DNA of 64,000 nucleotides from Rhodobacteraceae bacterium UBA6213 (GCA_002421605.1 DISJ01000001.1:79009-143008), one strand, 5' to 3'; shown: positions 18,101 through 26,550, numbered from the stretch's first letter. Translations and numbers: made by a program. The notes: a model not told the origin generated them from the letters alone.

Positions 18101-18126
18101 AGCCCCCGCGCAACGGTGCGGGGGCT
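18101..18126 (-). promoter_or_regulatory. hairpin abutting btuF start codon
   Basis: AGCCCCCGC (18101-18109) and GCGGGGGCT (18118-18126) form a perfect 9-bp stem with an 8-base loop in the 43-base btuB-btuF gap. It sits exactly where the btuF ribosome-binding site should be. It may act as a partial terminator after btuB, lowering the transporter genes relative to the receptor, or as a translational block relieved by ribosomes leaving btuB. Confidence 0.55.
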
Positions 18127-18142
18127 GACGTGCCGCGTTAGC

Positions 18143-20089
18143 TCAGAAGGTTTTGCGCAGGCCGAGATAGAACGCCCTCCCCGAGGTGTTGTAGCCGCTG
18201 ACCGTCTGGTAGTCTTCGTCGAACAGGTTTTCGACCCGCAGGTAGGCTTCGGTTCCGGCTGCCAGTTTGTAATGCAGCGCCGCGGTCACAACCGTGTAAT
18301 CCGGCAGCGTCGGGCGGTTGGCCACCAAGCGCGCCGCGAGATCAAGGCGCAGCGAATCGTTCAGCTTGGCCCCTAGCGTCAGCGCCAGTTGGTGCCGCCC
18401 GAAACCTGCCGACCATGTGTTGCCATAGCTTAGCGACGGCGTGGTGGCATCGGTGTAGGTATAGGCGGCGGTGAGATCGAACCGCTCGCCCAGCGGCATT
18501 GCGGCCTCAAGCTCTAGCCCTTGGCGCCGGGTCAGGCCCGCCACCTGCGCATACCCGTCATCGCTATAGTCTGGCGTTCCCATATCGGAAAAGTCGATCA
18601 GATTGTCGGTATCGATGCGAAACAGCGTGGCGCGCACATAGGCATTGCCGCCCAGCGAGCGTTCTAGTCCAAAGTCAAAACTTTGGCTTTGTTCAGGTTC
18701 AAGATCGCTATTGCCGTACGTTGGTTCGTAAAGCTCGTAACCCGAGGGCGCGCGAAAACCGGTTCCGATGGCCGAACGCAGGGTCCAGTCGTCCGCGAGT
18801 TGCCAGCTTGCCGCCAGACGGACGGTATCTTGCCCGCCAAAGCGCGAATGATCGTCATGGCGCAGGGATGCCACCACGTCGATGTTGTCGCCAAAGCGCT
18901 GCGCGTATTCGCCAAACACACCTGCCATGGTCGAACTCGCCTCAAGGTCCACCGCGTCATAGCCGGTGTCACCCGTTTGCCCATAGCTTTCGCGTGTGAC
19001 GTCCGCACCGAATACCAACCGCCCGGCCGCGCCGATGTCGGTTGCGGCTTTCCAGGCAAGTGTCGTGCGGCGGCCCGTATAATCAAGATCCATCGTGCGC
19101 AGAGTCGAGCCGGAGACAGCCCAGAAAGCATCGTAATCCAGATAATTCTCGCTACCATAGAGGTTGCGCGCCATGTCATATCCGCTGACGCTCACCTCGT
19201 GCTCAACACCGCCAAGCTCGAACCGTGCATAGCCGCGCACACCGCGCGAGGTCTGGCGCGAGGTTTCGTCAAAGCTTTCGCCATCGCCCAAGAGCACGAA
19301 ATCCGTACGGGTTGCGTTTGCGTAATACTGCGCGTCGTATTCGCCATGCGCATTTTCCGCAAAGGCCGAGAAGCCTAGCGTCACGCCATTCTCCAGCGTG
19401 GTTTCGCCCTTCAGCGAAGCCCTTGTCGAGGCGAACCCATCCGCCTCGGTGCCGCCTGCAGCCGCCGAGAAACCGTCAGTGTGCAGCCGCGAGATAGAAA
19501 GGCTGAAAAAGCCGGTTTCGGTGCGCTGCGCGTACTCATAGCCAAGCGAAACGGTGCCATAGCTACCGACTTCGAAGGTGGCGGTCTGTTCGCTTCCCAG
19601 TTCTTCGCGCACCGGGCTTTCAAAACTCAGCACACCCGCCACGGCTTGCCCGCCATGCACCGCCGATTGCGAGCCGCGAAGCAGTTCCAGCCGCCCAAAG
19701 CCAAGGCCGGTCAAGCGGCCCATATCAAACGCCACCTGCGGCGCCGAGGGGTCGGATACGTCGATGCCATCGACCAGCACCTTGACGTAGTTCTGGCTGA
19801 CCCCGCGCAGCGTAAAGCCAGTCTGCCCACCCAAACCACCGCGCGACAGGATGCCGACACCCGGCATGCGGGCAAGGTATTCAGTCAGGCTCAGTTCGCC
19901 CGTGGCCTGCACTTGTGTTGCGGTGGCGGTGGTGACGGTGGCTCCGGTGCGCCCGGCGGCGCGCGGCTCTTGCCCGGCACTAACGATGATATCGTCAAGC
20001 TCTATCAGTTCGAGCGCCACGGCGGGTGCAGCGGCAATGCTGCCTGCAAGCGCTGCGAGGGTTGCGCTCAGATGTGTGAGATGTCGCAT
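18143..20089 (-). CDS. btuB: TonB-dependent cobalamin receptor
   Basis: About 648 residues. The signal peptide begins MRHLTHLSATLAALAGS, and the mature N-terminus carries an acidic TonB-box-like region (LIELDDIIVSA). A plug domain (EYLARMPGVGIL, FTLRGVSQNYVKVLVDGIDV) precedes a 22-strand-type barrel ending in the outer-membrane signature FYLGLRKTF. The start at 20089 has GGAAAG seven to eight bases upstream; a longer frame to 20206 adds a hydrophilic tail before the signal peptide. The upstream cobalamin riboswitch identifies the ligand. It imports cobalamin across the outer membrane for BtuFCD. Confidence 0.9.
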   Translation of the reverse strand: MRHLTHLSATLAALAGSIAAAPAVALELIELDDIIVSAGQEPRAAGRTGATVTTATATQVQATGELSLTEYLARMPGVGILSRGGLGGQTGFTLRGVSQNYVKVLVDGIDVSDPSAPQVAFDMGRLTGLGFGRLELLRGSQSAVHGGQAVAGVLSFESPVREELGSEQTATFEVGSYGTVSLGYEYAQRTETGFFSLSISRLHTDGFSAAAGGTEADGFASTRASLKGETTLENGVTLGFSAFAENAHGEYDAQYYANATRTDFVLLGDGESFDETSRQTSRGVRGYARFELGGVEHEVSVSGYDMARNLYGSENYLDYDAFWAVSGSTLRTMDLDYTGRRTTLAWKAATDIGAAGRLVFGADVTRESYGQTGDTGYDAVDLEASSTMAGVFGEYAQRFGDNIDVVASLRHDDHSRFGGQDTVRLAASWQLADDWTLRSAIGTGFRAPSGYELYEPTYGNSDLEPEQSQSFDFGLERSLGGNAYVRATLFRIDTDNLIDFSDMGTPDYSDDGYAQVAGLTRRQGLELEAAMPLGERFDLTAAYTYTDATTPSLSYGNTWSAGFGRHQLALTLGAKLNDSLRLDLAARLVANRPTLPDYTVVTAALHYKLAAGTEAYLRVENLFDEDYQTVSGYNTSGRAFYLGLRKTF

Positions 20090-20096
20090 AAAACGG

Positions 20097-20176
20097 TCTT
20101 TCCAATACGCCAATTTCGGCGCCGCTTCATTCAAGCCTTTGGAAAGATTATCTTTCCGCCGACGGTGATAATCACC
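20097..20176 (-). promoter_or_regulatory. expression platform of the btuB leader (competing hairpins)
   Basis: In RNA order, GGTGA-TTA-TCACC (20176-20164) is followed by GGAAAGA-TAA-TCTTTCC (20157-20141) and then the Shine-Dalgarno region GGAAAGA (20103-20097). TCTTTCC of the second hairpin is equally complementary to the Shine-Dalgarno copy of GGAAAGA. GATTATC of hairpin 1 is complementary to GATAATC of hairpin 2. Thus pairing between the two hairpins would free TCTTTCC to hide the ribosome-binding site. The pairings are seen in the sequence; the switching direction is inferred. Confidence 0.6.
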
Positions 20177-20229
20177 ACTAGCGGAATGCCCGCCTCCCCC
20201 ACGCACCCCGCGCGGCGGAAAAGAGTGAT

Positions 20230-20418
20230 CACCTCGGCAGGTCTCCTGGCTTGCGGGTCAGGGCTTGGGCTGGCCTTCCCGGGGTTGCCCCCAGTGGCGC
20301 ATTCAGCCTTCGCTCGCCGCTTACAGTTGCGGGGGCAGCCCCGGAGTTGATGGCCATGGCCACCGCACCGGGTTCCCTTTTCATCCGCCCCTCACGAGGC
20401 GAAACCGAAGTAAAGGTG
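20230..20418 (-). ncRNA. cobalamin riboswitch (adenosylcobalamin aptamer)
   Basis: The minus strand carries the class hallmarks in order: GATGAAAAGGGAAC, GGTGCGG, the core GGCTGCCCCCGCAACTGTAA, GAGCGA, GCCACTGGGGGCAACC, GGGAAGGCC and the B12 box AAGCCAGGAGACCTGCC (20236-20252). CACCT/AGGTG near 20414-20418 and 20230-20234 closes the P1 stem. It lies about 140 bases before btuB and in the same direction, so B12 should repress btuBFCD. Its 5' side is only about 25 bases from the stop codon of the DUF475 gene. Confidence 0.96.
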
Positions 20419-20442
20419 TCATCGCGCGCAGGTGCCCGCCTG

Positions 20443-21504
20443 TCAAGAGCGCGATTGCGCCAGGAGTTCCTTGGCCTGAACGGCGCGGTTGTGGCGCACT
20501 GACGACACCAGTGACAACCCAATCAGGCTGGCCCCCAATAGCCCGGTGACCATTTCGGGAATATGCCACATCGTCTGCGCAAACATGATCAGCGACAGCA
20601 CCAGAATCGACCAGAACGCGCCATGTTCCAGATAACGAAACTCGGCCAACGTCTGGCGTTCGACCAGCATGATCGTCATCGAGCGCACATACATCGCACC
20701 AATGCCAAGCCCGATGGCGATCAAAAACAAGTTCTGCGTCAACGCAAAGGCCCCGATAACGCCGTCAAAGCTGAAAGACGCGTCGAGCACTTCGAGGTAA
20801 AGAAACGCGCCAAGCCCGCCACGCGCCGCGCTGGTGACCAGTTTTGAGCGCTGGTCAAGCACATGGCCAAGCACTTCCACAATCAAAAAGGTCAGAAGTC
20901 CGGCAAGCGAGGCAAACAGGAACTCGTGCTCGCGCGCTTCGGGCAACAGGACGGTGCAGAGCATGATCACCCCCAGCACCAGTGCAATCTCGAGCCCGCG
21001 CACCGAAGCGCAGCGGCGCAACTGACATTCGAGCGCGCGGATCCAATCGACCTCTTTGCCCTCGTCAATAAAGTAGCGCAACGACACCATCATCAAAAAT
21101 GTTCCGCCGAACGCTGCAATCGACAGATGCGCCTCACCGATGATGTGGGCGTATTCGGCAGGTCGCGTTGCCGCCAGATGGATCGCCTCAAACGGCCCAA
21201 TCCCGGCGGCGGCAACCACGATCAGTAGTGGGAAAAGAACGCGCATGCCGAATACCGCGATCAGGATGCCCCAAGTTAGAAACCGCTGCTGCCAAACCGG
21301 CGTCATGTCTTTGAGTTTGTTCGCGTTTACAATCGCATTGTCGAAGGAAAGAGAGATTTCCAGCACCGCCAGAACCGCAGCAATCAACAGAAACGAAACC
21401 CCGCCCGCGTAACCGCCGTAAGAGACGCCCAACCAGAAGGCGAGTATCAAGCCGAAGGCAGTAATGCCGAAGGCCCAGCGAAAATAATGTAGTGAGGCTT
21501 TCAT
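20443..21504 (-). CDS. DUF475 integral membrane protein (TerC-like superfamily)
   Basis: 353 residues with about eight to nine hydrophobic helices. It shares the acidic membrane motif of TerC-type proteins, seen as AVLEISLSFDNAIVNANKL near the N-terminus and VLDASFSFDGVIGAFALTQN in the second half, a duplicated SFD(N/G) signature that suggests divalent metal handling. The start at 21504 has GGAG five bases upstream; a longer frame to 21645 adds an Arg/Pro-rich tail. It lies directly upstream of the cobalamin riboswitch on the same strand. Function in this family is not established. Confidence 0.85.
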   Translation of the reverse strand: MKASLHYFRWAFGITAFGLILAFWLGVSYGGYAGGVSFLLIAAVLAVLEISLSFDNAIVNANKLKDMTPVWQQRFLTWGILIAVFGMRVLFPLLIVVAAAGIGPFEAIHLAATRPAEYAHIIGEAHLSIAAFGGTFLMMVSLRYFIDEGKEVDWIRALECQLRRCASVRGLEIALVLGVIMLCTVLLPEAREHEFLFASLAGLLTFLIVEVLGHVLDQRSKLVTSAARGGLGAFLYLEVLDASFSFDGVIGAFALTQNLFLIAIGLGIGAMYVRSMTIMLVERQTLAEFRYLEHGAFWSILVLSLIMFAQTMWHIPEMVTGLLGASLIGLSLVSSVRHNRAVQAKELLAQSRS

Positions 21505-21718
21505 CGGAGCTCCGCAGTCGGCCCGCTTGGGCCACGGGGGCGAGATAGGGCCGCGCGCGGCGTTCGGCAAGGGTTGCGCCAAATTCGGCGTACATCTGCG
21601 GCGGCGCGGCCACGCTAGCGGGGTGCGGCCACTTGCCGCAGGCAAGCACGCCGGATTCGACTAGTGTGACTCTTAGTTTATAAGGCGAATAAAAATAAAG
21701 TCTGACAGGACGAAGTGC

Positions 21719-22183
21719 ATGAAAACAGTAAGATCTGTTGGCTTGGCAGCACTTGCGGTCACCGCGGCACTGGGTTTTGCCAGTGCTCAACGCGCAAGCA
21801 ACCGCTTGGAAGAGCAGATACCCGAACGTCAGGCGCTGTTTCGGCTGTTTTCGCTTTATCTAGAACCGATCATGGCGATGGGCCGCGGCACGGTGGAATA
21901 TGATCCGCTCGTGGCCGAAAATGCTGCACGCAACCTTGCGACGGTTGCGCAGCTTGACCAAACGAAACTCTGGCCCGAGGCGCGCAACAGAGGCATCGCG
22001 CGCATCACGCTGGCCAGCGTCATGGGCACTGCGGCCCGTTCGCGCGCACTTGATGACATGTCCGAAGCGATCATGCGCCTATCCGCGGTCGCAGCAACCG
22101 GAGTTGAGCCGATGCGGGCGGCGCTGGCCGATGTGAACCAAAGCTGCAGCACCTGCCACGCGGCCTACCCCGACGCGCGCTAA
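21719..22183 (+). CDS. cytochrome c' (class II c-type cytochrome)
   Basis: 154 residues with a signal peptide (MKTVRSVGLAALAVTAALGF). The single haem-binding motif is near the C-terminus at Cys143-Cys146-His147 (CSTCHAAYPDAR), the hallmark of the cytochrome c' four-helix fold. The protein would be periplasmic. Members bind NO and are linked to nitrosative stress tolerance; that role here is inference. It stands alone, 215 bases from the divergent DUF475 gene and convergent with lipA. Confidence 0.85.
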   Translation: MKTVRSVGLAALAVTAALGFASAQRASNRLEEQIPERQALFRLFSLYLEPIMAMGRGTVEYDPLVAENAARNLATVAQLDQTKLWPEARNRGIARITLASVMGTAARSRALDDMSEAIMRLSAVAATGVEPMRAALADVNQSCSTCHAAYPDAR

Positions 22184-22190
22184 GCGAACA

Positions 22191-23144
22191 TCAGGCCTGC
22201 CCGAGCTTTGCCGCCCGCACCGCGCGCAACCGCGCGAAATCATCGCCCGCATGATAGCTTGACCGGGTCAGCGGCGTGGCTGACACCATGTGAAACCCCT
22301 TGCCGTAGGCCGCACCTTCGTAGCCCTTGAACTCTTCAGGCGTTACAAAGCGGTCAACCCGGTGATGCTTGGGCGTCGGTTGCAGATATTGCCCGATAGT
22401 CAGAAAATCGACATCCGCCGCGCGCAGATCGTCCATCACCTGCCGCACGCCCTGCGCATCTTCGCCCAAGCCCACCATGATGCCCGATTTGGTGAACAGG
22501 CCGGGGTCAAGCTCTTTGGCGCGTTGCAAAAGGCGCAGCGAGGCAAAATATCGTGCGCCGGGGCGCACCGTGGGGTAAAGCCCCGGCACGGTTTCAAGGT
22601 TGTGGTTGAACACATCGGGGCGCGCCGCAACGACCGTTTCCAACGCCTCGGGGCCGCATTTGAGAAAGTCGGGGGTCAGCACTTCGATAGTGGTATCGGG
22701 TGCGCGATGGCGGATCGCACGAATGGTCTGGGCGAAGTGGTCGGCACCGCCATCGGCCAGATCATCGCGGTCCACCGACGTGATGACTACATGCTTGAGC
22801 CCAAGTGTTGCGACCGCTTGCGCCACGCGCCCTGGTTCAAACGCATCTAGCGTGTCGGGCTTGCCGGTGGCGATGTTGCAAAACGAACAGCCGCGCGTGC
22901 AGATATCGCCCATAATCATCATTGTGGCGTGGCCCGCGCTCCAGCATTCGCCGACGTTGGGGCAACCCGCCTCTTCGCACACCGTGACAAGCCGGTTGGT
23001 CTTGAGCGTGTCGCGCGTGGCCTTGTAGCCCTCTGACGTGGGGGCGCGCACGCGGATCCATGACGGTTTTGCCGGTTGCTGCTGATCGGGGCGATGCGCC
23101 TTTTCGGGGTGGCGTTCACCGGGAATCTTGAGATCGCGGGTCAT
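22191..23144 (-). CDS. lipA: lipoyl synthase
   Basis: 317 residues. LipA inserts two sulfurs into octanoyl groups on 2-oxoacid dehydrogenase E2 subunits and the glycine cleavage H protein. Both [4Fe-4S] cluster motifs are present: the auxiliary CEEAGCPNVGECW and the radical-SAM CTRGCSFCNI, plus the C-terminal region with RSSYHAGDDF. It is convergent with the cytochrome c' gene, with a seven-base gap. Confidence 0.97.
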   Translation of the reverse strand: MTRDLKIPGERHPEKAHRPDQQQPAKPSWIRVRAPTSEGYKATRDTLKTNRLVTVCEEAGCPNVGECWSAGHATMMIMGDICTRGCSFCNIATGKPDTLDAFEPGRVAQAVATLGLKHVVITSVDRDDLADGGADHFAQTIRAIRHRAPDTTIEVLTPDFLKCGPEALETVVAARPDVFNHNLETVPGLYPTVRPGARYFASLRLLQRAKELDPGLFTKSGIMVGLGEDAQGVRQVMDDLRAADVDFLTIGQYLQPTPKHHRVDRFVTPEEFKGYEGAAYGKGFHMVSATPLTRSSYHAGDDFARLRAVRAAKLGQA

Positions 23145-23243
23145 GGTGGCTCCTCAAAGCAGCATCGCGGCAGATGTAGAGCATCGGTGCGCACAGGCCA
23201 AGGGGGGCTGCCTGCCACTCTGGCTACTTTTACGTTGCAGTTG

Positions 23244-24173
23244 TCAGGCAATGCGGGCGCGGGTCGTGGCCAGAAGCACATCACCGGTTGCAGCTAAGGC
23301 GGCGGCGAGCGGGTCGAACCAGTCATCTGCGGCGCTGGCTGCGCGGCGCAGCAGGTATAGCGTGCGGCTAGGTTCCGGGGCCGAGAAGCGCAGGCAGGTA
23401 AGCCCCGGCGCTGCGGCGGTTTCAGCCGCGAGCGCGATTTCGGGCAGAAACGTCAGCCCTGCGCCGCCCGCCACCAGCCCACAAAGCGTAGCAAGCGAAG
23501 CGGCGCCAAGATCAAGGCGGGCACTCGACCGCATCAACCCGCAAACCTCAAGCGCTTGATCGGCAAGGCAATGGCCTTCATCCAGTAACAAAAGCTCGTC
23601 CGGGTCGAGCCCGCGTGGGCGCAAAGCATCACGCGCTTGGCCAAGATGCGCCAACCGCGCCGCACTACCTGCCAGCAAAAAGCGGTCCTCAAACAGCGGC
23701 TTAGCCACAAAACCGCCCTCGGTTGGCGCCGACGCGATAACGGCAGCGTCAAGCTGGCCATCAGCAAGTTCGCCAAGCAACGTTGCCGTGCGCGCCTCGC
23801 GCAGGCGCAGATCGCGCGCGTGCGCCTGGGCGGCAAGGCGCGGCAGCAGCGGCGGCAGCAGATAAGGTGCCACGGTGGGAATGACGCCCAGTTGCAGCGC
23901 CGCGTGGGGGGCGCGGTGGCGTGCGTCCGCGGCAAGTTCTTGCGCCTCGGCAAGGATATGCGCCGCGCGGACGGCCAAGGCGCGACCTGCACGGGTCGGC
24001 ACTACCGCCCTTGGCCCACGTTCGACCAACTGCTGGCCCAGCGCGGTTTCAAGTGCGCGGATCTGCATCGAAAGCGCGGGCTGGGTGATATGCACCTTTT
24101 CAGCGGCGCGGCCAAAATGGCGCGTCTCAATCAGTGCGACAAAGCAAGAGAGTTGGCGGAGCGTGAAGTTCAT
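23244..24173 (-). CDS. oxyR: hydrogen-peroxide-responsive LysR regulator OxyR
   Basis: 309 residues with an N-terminal LysR helix-turn-helix (LIETRHFGRAAEKVHITQPA). The two redox cysteines are placed as in OxyR, Cys202 in DEGHCLADQ and Cys211 in LEVCG, nine residues apart. It is divergent from the catalase gene, the standard target. A symmetric site overlaps its own start codon, implying autoregulation. Confidence 0.92.
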   Translation of the reverse strand: MNFTLRQLSCFVALIETRHFGRAAEKVHITQPALSMQIRALETALGQQLVERGPRAVVPTRAGRALAVRAAHILAEAQELAADARHRAPHAALQLGVIPTVAPYLLPPLLPRLAAQAHARDLRLREARTATLLGELADGQLDAAVIASAPTEGGFVAKPLFEDRFLLAGSAARLAHLGQARDALRPRGLDPDELLLLDEGHCLADQALEVCGLMRSSARLDLGAASLATLCGLVAGGAGLTFLPEIALAAETAAAPGLTCLRFSAPEPSRTLYLLRRAASAADDWFDPLAAALAATGDVLLATTRARIA

Positions 24174-24186
24174 AAGTATATCTTAT
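24172..24186. promoter_or_regulatory. candidate OxyR-binding site between oxyR and katA
   Basis: ATAAG-TATAT-CTTAT is a perfect dyad with the T-N11-A spacing of LysR boxes. It overlaps the oxyR start codon (24171-24173) and lies about 80 bases before katA. Confidence 0.55.
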
Positions 24187-24263
24187 CGGTTTGCGCAGAA
24201 TTTGCAATTTTACTTTATTACCTGCAGCGTTCATCCTGCGCGGGAACGATTGCAGGAGGTTCC

Positions 24264-25706
24264 ATGACACGCTTGACCACCACCGCCGGTGCGCCGGTTG
24301 CCGATAACCAGAACAGCGAAACCGCAGGTCCGCGCGGCCCGGTCTTGATGCAAGACTACCATCTGCTCGAAAAGCTCGCGCATCAGAACCGCGAGCGTAT
24401 TCCAGAGCGGGTCGTGCATGCCAAGGGCTGGGGCGCGTTCGGTGATTTTACCGTAACGCACGACATCACGCGCTACACACGCGCCGCGATTTTTGGCGCA
24501 GTGGGTAAGGTCACGCCGATGCTGGCGCGGTTTTCGACCGTGGCAGGCGAGGCCGGTGCCGCCGATCACGAACGCGACGTGCGCGGCTTTGCGCTGAAGT
24601 TTTATACCGAAGAGGGCAACTGGGATCTTGTTGGCAACAACACGCCGGTATTCTTTGTGCGCGATCCGCTGAAGTTTCCCGACTTCATCCACACGCAAAA
24701 GCGCCACCCGCGCACCAACATGCGCTCCAACACCGCGATGTGGGATTTCTGGAGCCTTGTTCCCGAAAGCCTGCATCAGGTCACCATTCTGATGAGTGAT
24801 CGTGGCCTGCCACAAGATCCGACGCGGATGAACGGCTACGGCAGCCACACCTATTCCTTCTGGAACACGGCGGGCGAGCGGTTCTGGGTGAAGTTCCACT
24901 TCAAGACCCAACAGGGCCATGCGCATTTCACTAACGAGGAAGGCAATGCGATCATCGCGCGCACTCGTGAAGGGTATCAAGAGGCGCTGTTTGGCGGCAT
25001 CGAAGCAGGGCGTTTCCCGCGCTGGACGCTGAAGGTGCAGATCATGACCGAAGCAGATGCCGAGCGGACCGAGTATGATCCGTTCGATTTGACCAAAATC
25101 TGGCCACATGCCGACTATCCGCTGCACGAGGTCGGCTATTTCGAACTGAATCGCAACGCCGACAACTATTTTGCGCAGATCGAGCAGGCCGCCTTCAGCC
25201 CTTCGAACAAGGTGCCCGGCATTGGCTACAGCCCCGACAAGATGTTGCAAGCACGGGTTTTTTCCTATGCCGATGCGCATCGCCACAGGCTGGGCACGCA
25301 TTACGAATCGCTGCCGGTCAACACCCCGCGCTGCCCGGTGCACCATTATCACAAAGACGGCGCCATGAACTTTACCGGCGCAAAAACCGGCGCGGTGGAC
25401 GCTTTTTACGAGCCGAATTCGATGGGTGGCGCGGTGCAGGATGCAAGCGTGGCCGAACCGCCGCTGCGCCTGTCGGGCGGCGCCGGGCGGCAAGCGCATG
25501 TGCAAAAGATCGACGATTACACCCAACCGCGCGCACTGCACGACCGGGTGCTGAGCGCCGATCAGCGCGCCCGCCTTTACGCCAACATCGCCGCCTCGAT
25601 GGCCGGAGTGCCAGAGCACATCATCGCGCGGGCACTGGTGCATTTTGATGCGATCTCGCCCGCCTATGGCGCAGGTATCCGCGCGGCGTTGGCAGCCGTG
25701 AACTGA
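24264..25706 (+). CDS. katA: haem catalase (small-subunit, clade 3 type)
   Basis: 480 residues; decomposes hydrogen peroxide to water and oxygen in the cytoplasm. The distal His52 is in RVVHAKGWGAFG, the distal Asn in GNNTPVFFVRDPLKFPDF, and the proximal haem-ligand Tyr in RVFSYADAHRHRLG. Length and lack of the C-terminal extension place it with small-subunit catalases. The start at 24264 has an ideal AGGAGGT three bases upstream. Divergent OxyR is the likely activator. Confidence 0.96.
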   Translation: MTRLTTTAGAPVADNQNSETAGPRGPVLMQDYHLLEKLAHQNRERIPERVVHAKGWGAFGDFTVTHDITRYTRAAIFGAVGKVTPMLARFSTVAGEAGAADHERDVRGFALKFYTEEGNWDLVGNNTPVFFVRDPLKFPDFIHTQKRHPRTNMRSNTAMWDFWSLVPESLHQVTILMSDRGLPQDPTRMNGYGSHTYSFWNTAGERFWVKFHFKTQQGHAHFTNEEGNAIIARTREGYQEALFGGIEAGRFPRWTLKVQIMTEADAERTEYDPFDLTKIWPHADYPLHEVGYFELNRNADNYFAQIEQAAFSPSNKVPGIGYSPDKMLQARVFSYADAHRHRLGTHYESLPVNTPRCPVHHYHKDGAMNFTGAKTGAVDAFYEPNSMGGAVQDASVAEPPLRLSGGAGRQAHVQKIDDYTQPRALHDRVLSADQRARLYANIAASMAGVPEHIIARALVHFDAISPAYGAGIRAALAAVN

Positions 25707-25719
25707 CGCGCGCACAACC

Positions 25720-25741
25720 GGGGCGCCCTGCGTGGCGCCCC
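25720..25741 (+). terminator. hairpin after katA
   Basis: GGGGCGCC (25720-25727) and GGCGCCCC (25734-25741) form an 8-bp stem with loop CTGCGT, 14 bases after the catalase stop. No T-tract follows. Confidence 0.5.
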
Positions 25742-25823
25742 GCTTGCCCCAGCCCGTGCCTCGGCATAAGCAGGGCTTAGCGCCGGGCCGTTTCTGCCCG
25801 GCGATTCAGCCAATGAGGGCGCG

Positions 25824-26549
25824 ATGCTTGAATTTCTGACCGACCCGGCCATTTGGGCCTCGTTTCTGACGCTGACAATCCTCGAGATCGTGCTTGGCGT
25901 CGATAACGTCATCTTCATCTCGATTGCTGCGGAACGGTTGCCAGAGAAATCGCGGGCGCGGGCGCGCTCTATCGGGCTTGGCGGGGCGTTGGTGCTGCGG
26001 ATTGGGCTTTTGTTTTCAATTTCCTGGATCATCGGCATGTCCGCGCCGGTGCTGACGGCCTTCGGGTTCACCTTTTCGTGGCGCGATATCATCCTGTTGG
26101 CGGGCGGATTGTTCCTGATCTGGAAAGCCGCAACCGAAATATTCGCCGAGGTCGAGGGCGAAGAGCATGCATCGGGCGGTGCGGCCAAGGCAACGATGTT
26201 GGCGGTAATCACGCAGATCATGGTCCTCGACATGGTATTCTCGCTCGATTCGGTGATTACTGCGGTGGGCATTGCTGACCATCTTTCAGTGATGGTGGCA
26301 GCCGTGGTGGTGGCGATTCTGGTGATGATGGTGGCGGCAGAGCCGATCGCCGATTTCATTGCGCATCACCCATCGACCAAAATGCTGGCGTTGGCGTTTC
26401 TGGTGATGGTCGGCATGGCGCTGGTAGCCGACGGCATGCATCACCATGTTGAGCGCGGTTTCATCTATGCAGCCATGGTCTTTGCTGGCGGCGTCGAAGG
26501 CTTGAACCTCTGGCGGCAAAAACGCCGCGCCGGCAAGGCGGCGCAATAG
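25824..26549 (+). CDS. TerC family integral membrane protein
   Basis: 241 residues with about seven hydrophobic helices and the two TerC acidic signatures, TILEIVLGVDNVIFISI near residue 20 and LDMVFSLDSVITAVGIADH in the middle. TerC proteins are linked to manganese/calcium export or metal loading of exported enzymes. No yybP-ykoY manganese riboswitch could be recognised in the 117 bases upstream. It ends with a basic tail (RQKRRAGKAAQ). Confidence 0.92.
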   Translation: MLEFLTDPAIWASFLTLTILEIVLGVDNVIFISIAAERLPEKSRARARSIGLGGALVLRIGLLFSISWIIGMSAPVLTAFGFTFSWRDIILLAGGLFLIWKAATEIFAEVEGEEHASGGAAKATMLAVITQIMVLDMVFSLDSVITAVGIADHLSVMVAAVVVAILVMMVAAEPIADFIAHHPSTKMLALAFLVMVGMALVADGMHHHVERGFIYAAMVFAGGVEGLNLWRQKRRAGKAAQ

Positions 26550-26550
26550 G

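Noticed and set aside
24231..25715. Long open frame on the minus strand across the catalase gene
   Set aside because: It mirrors katA codons in a GC-rich genome; no ribosome-binding site or recognisable protein, whereas katA has full catalytic motifs.
25707..25823. Possible yybP-ykoY manganese riboswitch before terC
   Set aside because: Only a katA terminator hairpin and a short GC stem are seen; the conserved riboswitch loops are not recognisable.
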